This document shows positions 37,401 to 49,400 of a stretch of 64,000 bases of DNA, in pieces; the stretch's first letter is position 1, and each line of letters starts with the position of its first letter. Under the pieces are notes generated by a model. It worked only from the letters and a program-made list of their open reading frames with translations. It made no database searches and was not told where the DNA came from. The position numbers were made by a program, and so were the translations under genes. The DNA comes from Tretioscincus oriximinensis. Taxonomy: Eukaryota > Chordata > Lepidosauria > Squamata > Gymnophthalmidae. The DNA lies in assembly GCA_022410635.1 (NCBI GenBank), contig JAJVDF010000191.1, positions 1,591,226 to 1,655,225 on the forward strand, in the 5' to 3' direction.

Positions 37401-40400
37401 TGTTGACCAGCGAGGGGGAATGCACTCGCTTACAGCCTTTGCTCCCTTGGTGCGTTTCTTTTGTGGGAGGTGAGCAAGTTTGCCACGAGGAACTTCCGGC
37501 CGAATCGCTGGGGACTGAGGACGGTACGGACAGAGGACAGAAAAGCATCTGTCAGTTGTTGGAATTTGTGGCACTGTTCCCTCAAGGTTAGACTGGAGAA
37601 AAAGCAACAAATCTTCGAGGGACTCCTGAGAAAACTCCTGGTGATAAGGACTTTTGATTCTCCCTCTGAAGAATATGGTGATAAGGTGCCCATGAAAGAC
37701 CTACTTGTAGAATTGTGGATGTAATAAAACTTCTGGCTGAAAAGCAACAGAAGGACTGGAGAAATGGCTGCCACTAGGGGCTTATAAAGGCTCTATGAAC
37801 GAGGCTTCTGTTGCTGCAGCAAATTAGGAATCACCCACTGTAAGGGCATGACTTATCTCTTAGATCCAGGGAAGAAGTCATAACATTTTTTCAAATAAAA
37901 GTTATATAAAAATATTAAGCCCAGCCTATCATTACCTCAGATTTTTCAGAGAGCTTTGTGAGGAGACCTTCTAAAGCTGCAATGCGCCATTCATGTTCTT
38001 GATGCAAGGACAAAAAATCATCCTTTGAAAACAAAACAGAATTAAAATGAATATAATAGGGTAATTTCACAGCGGAACAAACAATAATAAATAAAACCCA
38101 TGTGATTCAAAAACATTTAAATATTACACAAACAAGTATGTTTTCCAAAATAGTTTTTAGTCAGTACAAAATTGAGTATAAGATTTATTAATCATGTCTA
38201 ACAGACAATATCAAAAGAAGATTTAGAAGTTAAGGGTTTGAGGAACTGTGGTAGGGCCTCACTGGTGATGGCTTCCTGGCTGTAGAATAGTCTCCAACCT
38301 AGCAATCTTCAGTTAACACATTGATGCTTGTTTATTTGTTTGAAATTACCCTAGACGTTAACTGAAATAAGGAAACATTTTCTCCTTCCCTACATTCAGT
38401 TATTGTTATAATACGTTATTTTTAGAATGTTTTGTTTCTACTGCTATTATCACCCAATGATATTTGGGAACTGGCCAAAATAAAAACACAAATAAACTCC
38501 TTTCAGGCCTTATCAAGAATTTATTCATTCTGTCTTAACTTGTAATCCTTCTAGATTTCCACCATTCTCAATGGAAGAACCTGAAATCAGACCTTTCAGG
38601 TGGTGACCCCAGAATGTGGAATGAGCTCTTTCAGATATGTCAAGGTGCTTTGTTGCATGTCTTTAGAAAGTCTCCAGAGACATAATTTTTGCCCAGGTCT
38701 TTGATTGAAAGAATACTTTTTCTTCTACTTTCACACAGAGTTGGTTTTTTAAAACTGATTACACATTGTTTTATGTAAGTTATAGTTTGTTTTTATGATT
38801 ATGATTGTGGGGCAAGATAAAAATCTAAACAAATAAATAATAACAATAACAACAACAACAACAAAAACAACAACAATAATAACAAATAATTTAATGATTA
38901 GTCATTGCTAAAATACAGATACAAATAAAAGGAGTCTAAAATGCATGAAAATATAAGTATAATATAAAATATAATTAAATTCAAAGGGAACTAAAAACAT
39001 TATAAAAAGCTGGTAAAATATCATTTTAAAAAGGAAACAACAGAAAAAAATCATTCATTCTAGGTGGTCCCTTCAGTCTTTTAAACAGGCTTTGGTAATA
39101 AGTCTAGCCACTTGGGTGTAACAATTTTGTCAACTGTAACATCTTGTGAGGTTTAGTCTTAATGTTCAGTAACTGACATTTTGCTAATGGGGTGGCTAGG
39201 TAACGTCCATCATATTATCATAAAAGAGCATGTTTATATTATATGGAATTTAAATTTATGTCATGTTGATATTGGTACATTTTTACCAATTCTGACTCCA
39301 GCAACGGATGAATTGCTTCTGACCCAAACTCCACAGACCTTTTTGTTCCCCATATTTTTTTATTATAATAAAGTTGCACACCAGAAAAAGAAAATAGGTT
39401 TACACACCACTGAATATACCATAATCTGCTTATTTCAATGCAGCAACAAGTGTCTCCCCTACCCAAAGGACCATTGCTTTGAGTCACTCAGTAAGATTCG
39501 TATGAACTTGGAACTAATTAGGTTACGTATAAAACATAAAATCTATATAATTACATTAGGCGCAATTTTGAGATCATATTGATAGCATGTGTCAACAGAG
39601 TATCTGTTGCTATTTATACCATCATCGATAACATGTATCCAACATTGTACCCAAGAGGTTTAGATCTGTAAATCTAATAAGATTAATCTTTTTTTAATCG
39701 CATTTGGTAGTCTGGAACAAGAACAGCAATCTTGGTAACACCATCATTTTTATGGCTCGTAACTTAGTCAAAATACTCCATTTCTCATCTTGTTCCAGAC
39801 CAGATTAAAGTTCATTTCAGTCATTTTCAGAGGATTTTTATGAATCCTTACTCACAGGTAAGTCATCTTCTTTACTCCAGTAGTTAAGTCATGAATATTG
39901 AGGGTTTTATTTTTTTTTCAGCTCTAGAGATATTAATTAACATTACCTCGGATTTCTCCATATTAATTTTTAATCCAGTAATTTTTTCGAAATTTTGAAT
40001 TTCGATATTTAAATGAGGTAAGGATCTGGCTGGGTCATCAGTGATGACAAAAGCATCATCTGCATACATGTTCATTTTGAGAGTTTTCTTCCCCATCTTG
40101 TAGCCAGCAATCAAAGTATTATTATTAACTGCAATTGCAAGAGGTTCTATGGCTATCACAAAAATTAATGGCGACAAAGGGTATCCTTGTTTTATTCATT
40201 TTTTATTTCAAGGTTTTCAGATATACCTTGGTTAACTCTCACTCTGATGAACTTATCAGCGTATAGGATTTTTATCACATTAGTAAATTTAATTCCAGTT
40301 TATTTTTTGACAAAGGCAAATAATATATTTGGGACTAATGGAGTCAAAATGCCTTATATACATCGAGTTTTAATAATCCCAGCCTTCTTTTGTGTTTCTG

Positions 40401-43400
40401 AGCATGACACAAGATATTTGCTGTAATTCTGATGGGGTCAGCTAGCTGTTTTCCCTTTTTAAATCCATGTTGATTATTTTTGGTAATATTTTCTCCAATC
40501 TTCTAGATAAAATACTTGCAAAATTTTTGTAATCTTGTTTAGACAATGTAATAGGGTGATATGATTCCAGACTATCCTTAGGTTTTCCTTTTTTTAGTAT
40601 AGGCAAAATTTCAGAATGTGTCCAAGTTTGAAGTATTTCCTGTGTTTCCATTATACAGTTAAAACAAAATTTCTAAATGTGGAATTAATTCTTTGCTAAA
40701 GACTTGTAAAAATTCCCGTAAATCCATCTGGACCAGGGAATTTACCAGACTTGAGGCCCTGAATAGCAGTTTTAATCTCATTTCTTGTTATATTAGAATT
40801 TAAAGTATTTTTGTCTTGTTCTGGAATCCTGGAGTATAATTGAAATTGATTGCCCTGAACAGCTCTCTCTCTGTATAAAAACATATAGAATTCAGCTAAT
40901 CTATTTCTAATGAGACTATCTTGATTCCATCAACATCCTTCATGGAATTTATTCTTTTTTTTCTTGTTGGATTTTGAGGATTTTGGAAATCTCTTTGTGG
41001 ATTATAAATCCCATGCCTGAAATTGTTTCTGAGTAATTCAATTGGCAGCTCCTCAGGGGAGTAAAATAAAAACTTAGTATAATCTATTCTCTTTTCTCAC
41101 CATGGCACTATTGGTTCAGGTATCCAAGCCCACTCAGGTATCCAAGCTAAACAAAATAGGCAAGCTACTCAACAGGTTTAGCTCAAAGAGATGAAAAATC
41201 AGATCAAACGTGTCCTTTTATCCCTTAGAACAGTAAACCTATGAATTTCTCTGAAAAGGGAGTCACTAACCCAAAGCAGATACCTAGAGAAGAAGAAGAA
41301 ATTGCTTTTGATATCCTGCCCTTCTCACCTGAAGGGACACAGATTGGCCTTCAAGGTTAATTTTTGCCCAAAGGCTTACATCTATTCTATCTTCCACATC
41401 AGGTTAATGGTGGTATTTAAGAATCTACTTGAGATGTAGATAACAAACTTACTTTCTTTCATATAGTTGAGTTGGCTGAAGCTGAGGTCACACAGGGCTT
41501 TGAGAATGTATCTCTCATTTGAAATAACGTCTCTTAACTTCTGCACCATTTGTGCTTCTTCACTAAAGCCAACTAACTAACCTAAGTTAAACTAACGTCA
41601 ATTTAATTAAAGCTAAAGTTGCTAGTTAAATAGAGAATGATACACTTCCAACACAACAACCACAGTATTAGCTGCTGTATTATTGTATTTCAGTGCAAAC
41701 AGAAAATACTTTTATTTACACGTATCTTCTGATTTTTGAAGGCATATTTTTCATACCCCACTGTCAAATATTTTACTGGTAAGTCTACACAAATTCTATT
41801 AAAGAATGCAGTTTACTTGTAAGAAGCTTTTCCCTAACAATTTACCTTTGAACTTCCATCTTCTTTTATTTCTTTCATATGTTGGCTCACCACATTTTTT
41901 ATGAGTACCAATATTTCATTTTTATTGTTCATCTGAGCCATTTGATCCCTGAAGCTCTGCAGCAGAAGCTGCATTTTGCTGTACTCTTCATCTTGAGGAT
42001 GCCACTTCTCAGAAACGGAAGCCATTTGCTCTTCAAATGCGTTCATATGACTCTTGTCAAAGATGTTCGTATTCTCCTAGATTTTTTTTAACAAAGAAAT
42101 TATTTATTTCCAATTTTCTACATCAACCTTAAAAATAAGCAATAAATTACTATTGCGAAACCCTACAAAGCAACAGAAAATTTGGATTAAAATAATAGTA
42201 CTTAATAGTATAGCTCAGGAAAAGGCAATTTAAAAATTATCTTCAGTATTTGCTTAAAATTGCAAGTGATTGGCACAATTTCTGGGGAGGTTATTTAAAT
42301 TGAATGATTCCCAGATCATGTGATAATTGTCATCAAATTAATCATCAAATCGCAAAAGGAAAAAAGTCTGGAGTGACAGAAAATGATCCTCCCACAATTT
42401 TGTTACATGGGGGGGGCTTGTAATACTTGGAGACAAATGAGAAATGTAGGTGGCTTGACCTTTCGTAGACATGCCTTTGTCTTCAGATGCATCTGAAGAA
42501 ATAGAAGTGTCTACGAAAGCTCATGCCATCAACCTTAATCTTGTTAGTCTCCAACTGCTATACGCCCTCTCTTCTGAACTGAGGATGCATGCACATGACA
42601 AAAGAAACTGAGTGAAATGCATAACCTAAAAGCGATTACGGATTTCGCTGCGATTTTTCAGGGACATGTCTACCTTGAAATCCGTGCAGAGCTGGCACGA
42701 GGCTGATGGGAACAAAGCAGGAGCAACAGCTGTGCATGTCCAGCCAAATGTGATCGTTCAGTCCTACTGGCTGGCGTCTTCTCGCACTGTTTGTCTCCAT
42801 GCAACAGTGTGACAGATAGCAGGGCTGCAGGAAGCTCCTAATGGAGGATGCAGGCATTTCCCCATGCAGCCACAAAAGATCTGCAATAAGAGATTCCTCT
42901 TCTATTGCAATATTTTTCTAGATGCATGGCGAAGCCTAGTGAAATCTCCATTAAGAGATATGGCTGGGCAGCAAAGATGTTGGAACATTGTGCCAAGAAC
43001 CAGGTAAGTAAATGTTGTGTGCATGCAACCTAAGACTAACACGGCTACTACATCAAAAAATTGTTCTGTGTTTATATATTTATTGCATTTATATATAACA
43101 ATTGCAGCACACAGCCTCTAGAGGGCAGATAGATGTCCTATTCAACCAACAACTTGGTTGAATTGTAGCATTAACACATCAGAAAGGAGGTTGCTACCAG
43201 AATTGTCCTTGCACAATATAATTAAATAACCAAAGAAGGACCCAAATATCATGGTTTATGTGGTATGTTAGCCCAGGATAGGAATCAAAGGATTAGAATA
43301 GAACAATGTGCCTTAGATGCAGTGTACAATCTCTTGCTTTAGAACTACAAAACATTGAATCTGGGGAGTCACCATAATAAACGAAGCAACAGTAAGCAAC

Positions 43401-46400
43401 ACACAATATGTTCACACTCACTTACATCTGACTGCTGCACAACATAAGATAAATCCTGTTGAGGTTCTGCAGTCCTTGTCGAATCTTCCCACCAGTGTAT
43501 TCTGGATAAGCTGGTCCAATTCAAAGCTGGCAATAATGAATGGAAAACTTCCATACCCGACCACCATAAACCTGAATCAAGACATTTGGCAAAGAAAGGG
43601 AAGACCAAAGAGGTTTTGGTCACTAGAGAATTGATCATAAAACTTATTAATCATGTCCATTAGGCAGCACTAGAAGAACATTTAAAAATTATGGGTTTGA
43701 GAACCTGGGGTAGGACCTTATTGGTGATGGTTCTCCGACATCTTCAGTTAACACATTCTGAAGATTGCTTTTTGTTTAATTACCCTGGTCATTAACTGAA
43801 ATAAGGAAACATTTTTTGTTTTCCTACATTAAGCTATTGTTATAATACAGTATTATTTTTAGAATGATTTTTAGCATGAACAAGATCTCGCATTTTACTA
43901 AACCTCCATGGAGCACATGCTGACACATGTTGCTCCTGACTACTACCCTACCCTCTGTGAGGTAAGGTAGGTTGGAAGGCTAAGTGTCCATGGCTAAATG
44001 GGCATTTGAATCAGGGTCTCCCAGTTCTTAGTATGACATTATGGCCACTGTACTGGTCTCGTTCACTGCAAGATGATCTTAAAGCTTCCAGTCCAGCAAA
44101 GGAGCTAGCAGCACTTTGAGACTAACTTGAGAAAAGTGGTTGGCATAACCACTAGACCAGATTGGCCCTACTGGAGGAGCCCTGTTGGGTCAGGCCACAG
44201 ACAATTTAGTACAGTATCCTGTGTCTCATACAGAAGGCCATCCGTGTTTCTGGGCATCTCAAATAAAATACAAAATTAAAAGCTGCCCCTGCTCTCCATT
44301 CTCTGCAAATGACTGTTAGAGACATCCAATTGGTATCTCCAACCTGGTAATTGTACTTAAGTATCCATCCTAGTAGCCATTGGCAAATCCTACTTGAAGC
44401 TATCCAATCTGGTGTCTTCTACTACCTTTCTATGTAGTTTATTATCTTCTTCAAAATAATTAAATTCCAGCTAACCAAGAACTCGATCCGCCGCTGGGTG
44501 GGCCCCCAAGCTAGTGGCAGGAAGTCCATAAAATGAATTTAATCCATAAAATAAATTTACTTTAAAAGATGACTGACAATGGGTCAAGGAGAACATCCTT
44601 CCTGCAAGAAGCTGCAGAAAAACTGGGGCCTCTTGCATGAAAATAGGTTATACAGGCCTGGGAGGTACCATCTGTCGCTTCCTATGAGAACGCAGAACAA
44701 CCCATTGTCAGCCATCCCTTTCCGGTTCCGTCTTCTGAGAATAGCCAAGTATTGGCACACACATTCTCAACCCAAAACAGGAAGAAGAAACAACATATTA
44801 TAAGTTTAGGTTTGCATTCCGTCTTCAGCTGTGGGGAGGCAGAATATAGGAAAACACAATGCAGAAATGTTTCTACTCACCTAGCAACAACAACAATGGC
44901 AGAAGAAAGAACAACAACCTCAACAACTTTGGAAGGCATCTAGAAAAAAAGAGATAGATTTTAACTATAAATACATTCACCCTACACAACATGTTTATGT
45001 AATTAGTCAACATATATATGAGAACTATGATGCACAGGGTTAAGAAGTATCATTTTTGTTCTGATTTTGTACCATTATATGTTTTGTCATGTTATGAAAA
45101 AATTATATATATATTAAAAATACCATTTTCCAAAAGAGTGTTCATCATGTTGCTTAGGAGACAGTTTCTCAGCTGTGAGATTGGGTTTCAAAGCCCTGTG
45201 TGGGACGTGGGGAGGGCTGAGCACCTTCCACTAGCCCGTAGCTCTAGACAACCCAGCTATTCGAAAGCAAGAATTGCAAGAAATTGCAACTGACAGCAAG
45301 TAGATACATGTGAACCACCATAGCCTGGTGAGGAAGATGGAATGGAAGCCTTTGGGCAAAATATATCCTTGTAAGCCGCTTTGAGTCCCTTCAGGGGAGA
45401 AAAGCGGGGTATAAAAACCGAGTTCTTCTTCTTCTTCTCCTTCTTTATACTTCAGTGAAAAAAAATCCTAGATATTAGACAACAAATCAAGTGCAGAAAC
45501 TTTTAAATGTTCTTAAGACTTCAGGCAGTTGCCAAACTGGATTTAAAATCTGGAACCATTAGCACATTCCTATAAGACTTTGGCAAATTACTCCTCCCAC
45601 CCCCAGGTAACCAAAGATAAAGCTTTCATTCTCCTTCACCCAAGCACATGCACAATCATGGATCCCTAGGGGTGTTCATATGTTGCTGTAATGTTTTGGA
45701 AAACATCTGGCACTGTGGCTGGGTTCTCACAAGAGGAAAAATGGAATCCAAAGCTGTTTGGGTCTGAGCTGGCTGCATGCATCTTCCACATAATCCAAGT
45801 GGAAAATGCACTGGCCATGTTCAATCCATACAGCAATGTGTTTTCTGAGCAGAGTTTGCTCAGAACACCATTGCAGATGCAGCTCCAATGGGAGCTAGGA
45901 CTGAAGTTCAGGGCAGCAAGAAATCTAAGCAGATATCCTGCCTTTCCCCTCACCTCTTTTTTCCTGTTGCTGATTGGTGCACGAATTCTGATCAACTATA
46001 GGAAAAAGGGGTGAGAGAAAAGGCAGGATATCTGCTGCTCTGCTCTCCAGCCTTTGTGGATTTTTCTTCCTTACTCAGAAGATCCCCAAGGACCAGATCT
46101 CCAGCTGTTTGGTCAGAGCTCCCAGCAGCATGTGCGTCAGCGTTAAAACAGGGTTGGAAATGGGAGAAAACAGATAAATCAGCTTGAATCTATTGGCTCA
46201 TGTCATTGGCTTTGTGAGATTGATAAGACTACTGGCTGGAATTCTAGTAGATTCCCCTGTAATACAGTCCTTATCAAAGTAAACTATCTGAGATCCATAT
46301 TGCCTGAAGGGAGTGGAGAAGAGAAAGCAGGCTGGGTTGCTCTGTCATCATTCCCAGAAACGGCTCTTCCCTCCTCCAACTGCTACCAGAAAGGTACGAA

Positions 46401-49400
46401 CCATCTTGCTGGAAGGGAGTAGAGGAGAGATAGCAGGCTGGGTTGATCTGCCATCTTGCTTCCTCTCTTCTCCAACTGGCCCTTAAAACTACAAACCATC
46501 TTGTCTTAGGGGAATGGAGAAGAGACTGTTTTGCCAACTTGTTCTCAATGGCAACCATTCCCTCTTCCAATTGCCCCCAGAAAGTTTATGTGTCATTTTG
46601 TTGGCGGGAAACTTTTGCTTCACTTATATTGATTTTAATTCACTTCAGCTGAGATGTTTGAGTATAGGGTGAGATAGAAAAATAAATAAATTTCACCATC
46701 ACAAAAAAAGGTATAGAATCAACCGAAACTGCTTTTATTTGTTCTTCAAATTTTGTTTGGATAACTTGAATGATGCTGGCAGATTATCAGCAAAGTTTAA
46801 TCCACTTGCTTGAAAATCTTTACAGGCCTTAGATTATGCAGTTATATTTTTATTGCTCACTTCGAAACTGTGAACATTTTTGTTACAGCAGACCACCCTT
46901 TACTATTATATTGGAACCAGGAAAATAGATTTGTATTGAACAATGAATATTTTAAATTGTTCTATTTTAATCTGTTTTATGGTGGGAGGTTTGTGATCAG
47001 CCCTGAGACCTTCGGGCATAAGATGGAAAATAAACAAAAGTAAATAAAGAAATGTTGTACATCGTGTGTATTAAAAGTTTTCAAAAAATAAAGCTTACAA
47101 TGGGAAACAAACTTGAATCTTGATATAATTATTGGTTCAGACTGAGAAAGAAAAGATTTGAATTTATATGCAACTGTTACAAACAGACTGATCCACAAAT
47201 CTTGTTACTGCTGTTGTTATTTTTAATTAAGGGAAAAATATATTTACATACCTTGTAAGAAGAAAGACATTCAGTAAAGAAATCAGGGTCACAAGCTGAT
47301 ACCATCCAGTTCCAAGGCACCAAAATACTCCAGAGGCTGCCTTCCCTAAATAAGAGGAAATTTGCCAGATGAATTGGGGAAGTGGGTAAGACTAATTCAG
47401 GGCAAGGTGTTTTCAGACCTACAGTCCTCAGGGAAGCTTTTCTGTTGGCACATCTCTAAAGGATGCTATATTTTTTACTATTCCCTTGCTTAGCACAGGC
47501 ATTAAGAACTGCATCTAGATACCATATAGTTGGTATATAAGAGCTCCATCTAGATACCATATAATTGGAAATTCTGGAAAAAAGGTTGACTCCAAAGTGC
47601 TTTATTCCAGAACTAGTGGGCTACCCCACAATATGTGCATGGCCTTTGGCCCCCACTGCCACTCACTGCCTGGGAATGGGCATGTTTCTGCTCATGCCCA
47701 GTCAGTGAACTGCACCACACCAATGCACATGCTGCCTCTGTCCGAGCTCTGGGATTGGTTGAAATAATGACCAATCCCAGAGCTCAGATCAGGCCCAGTG
47801 GTATATGTTTCATTATCCTTCCATAGGGAGAGTCCAAGCTGGTAGAATCCATTGCCTTATCCCCCTCCACTCCTCTGCTATAGTCTTTCTCAACCAGCTG
47901 TATTTTAATGTTTCATGGAAAGTGAAACAAATATTTATATATATATATACAGTATATAAAAGGCAAGATGTATCGCCAACAACTTGTTTCATAAATAAGG
48001 AGGTATAATGCAACTTCACTTTCCCACTTCAATCAATCTCCCAAATGATTCTACTGCTTAGGCTTCCTGTTCCCCTCCAATACTCTGCTATATCCTTTGT
48101 TCACCCAGTTGTATTTTAATGAAATGGCCATCATCAGCTTTCTAGTATATGTCGTATTGTTTGGGTTTTTTTGTAAACAGATTCTGTTGCTAGTTATGGA
48201 ATAGCTGGATGCAGCCAAGCTGTCTTATGTGACATCCTAGGACGCATCCTGTTCTTCACGGTTGTAGATTGCAACAAAACGGTTGTGTTAGTCCAGGTTC
48301 AGAAAATCTAGCAAGAGGTTCTCAAACCACTAAAAAGAAAAAGCTTTTAATAAAACAAATCTGAAGAAGCAGACTCGTCTAGGAAAGCTCATGTTGCCTA
48401 CTTTTCTCTTGTTAAGTCTCTACAGTGCTATGAGACCCCCATGCTAGATTTTCCGCTCTTCAAAGTCTGTAGTAGTGGCACCTGATCCCTCTAGAATAAT
48501 TTGACAAATACTGCTGGTCTTATTATTAAGGACACTCAAGCTTCCCTGGAACGTGGTTGGAAAACCCCTGGTTCTACAGAAGCAGCAGCAAAGCCACGGT
48601 ACAGTGATACTAGGGCTGTCGTTTGCACAATTGTTAGGTTCCGGGAGTAAACAAATGCAAGCAATGATGCCGTGCAAATTTAAAAGGAATCAGCAGAAGA
48701 AATCCCCTTTCACATTCCATCCTATAACATTTGATGGAAGACACATGCAAAACCATGCAGCAAGGAGGTTCCTAAAAGCAACGCGGAAATACAAAAAAAA
48801 ATCCTTCATGCTAAAGGTTTGCTTCATGCTGTACATGTTGATGGGGATTCTTGGAAAAAAGGTAAAGGAAGGTGCTCAGGCTTATGTAGGTTCCACAGAT
48901 AGTCAGTCCTCCCAGTCGTCAAGGGGACGGAGTGGAGGGGTCATTTGCTTTCACCTCTAGCCAATCCTGCCTCATAATGCTGGGCTGGGTTATTTACAAA
49001 GCAGCACGGATGGATCTACAGGTTTAAGCATCAAGCAACAGGGACAACCACCTTCCTGCAAGGGGCTGTTTCAAACAAAATGCATTTCCTATAGCAAAGG
49101 TGTTTAAGGCAGTCAGCTCACCCACATTGCTAATAATCCTCCCCCCACCCCCCAAACGGATGTGATTACACATGTGCAAATGGTACCATTGCTGCATATC
49201 CGGGGTGGGGAGGGATGTTTTCACTAGCGAGATTTGCAGGTGAGTAGCACCACATGCTGGTGACCAGGTACGGACAGAAGGTGTGCATGTGTCCTGCATT
49301 ACAGGTGCCAGGTGAAGTGCCTAACCAAATATGATGGCGCTGACAGACAAGGAGGTGTGATAATATGCTTGTCAAATTCTTCTGCCCACTGGCTCCGGGG

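Larger units (their letters stand above)
34345..37880 (-). mobile_element. DIRS-like retrotransposon with inverted terminal repeats, no visible tyrosine recombinase
   Basis: A 3.5-kb element that almost fills the SUN1 intron between exons l and k. On the minus strand it runs: gag-like region (about 37.6-36.7 kb, ending in an ARR-type segment), an RT N-terminal block with [14 protein letters not shown] (36.2-35.3 kb, with YLDDIL at about 35750-35766), then RNase H ([10 protein letters not shown] at 35259-35288; [14 protein letters not shown] near 35.1 kb; [13 protein letters not shown] near 34.88 kb). The ends are inverted copies of one another. The reading frame is broken by frameshifts and stops, so this copy is dead. 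DIRS elements normally also encode a tyrosine recombinase; none is visible between RNase H and the left terminal repeat. Confidence 0.88.

Noticed and set aside
37430..37774. 114-codon minus-strand open frame near the DIRS right end
   Set aside because: It overlaps the inverted terminal repeat and gag-like region and shows no independent domain.
34345..37880. Endogenous retrovirus or Gypsy LTR element
   Set aside because: Terminal repeats are inverted, not direct, and the RT/RNase H motifs follow the DIRS pattern; no protease, integrase or envelope region is visible.
39181..39582. 133-codon plus-strand open frame
   Set aside because: AT-rich, no recognisable domain or splice context, adjacent to a decayed L1.
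43900..44165. SUN1 exon in this interval
   Set aside because: The phases of exons h and i match directly and the interval is SINE and repeat sequence.
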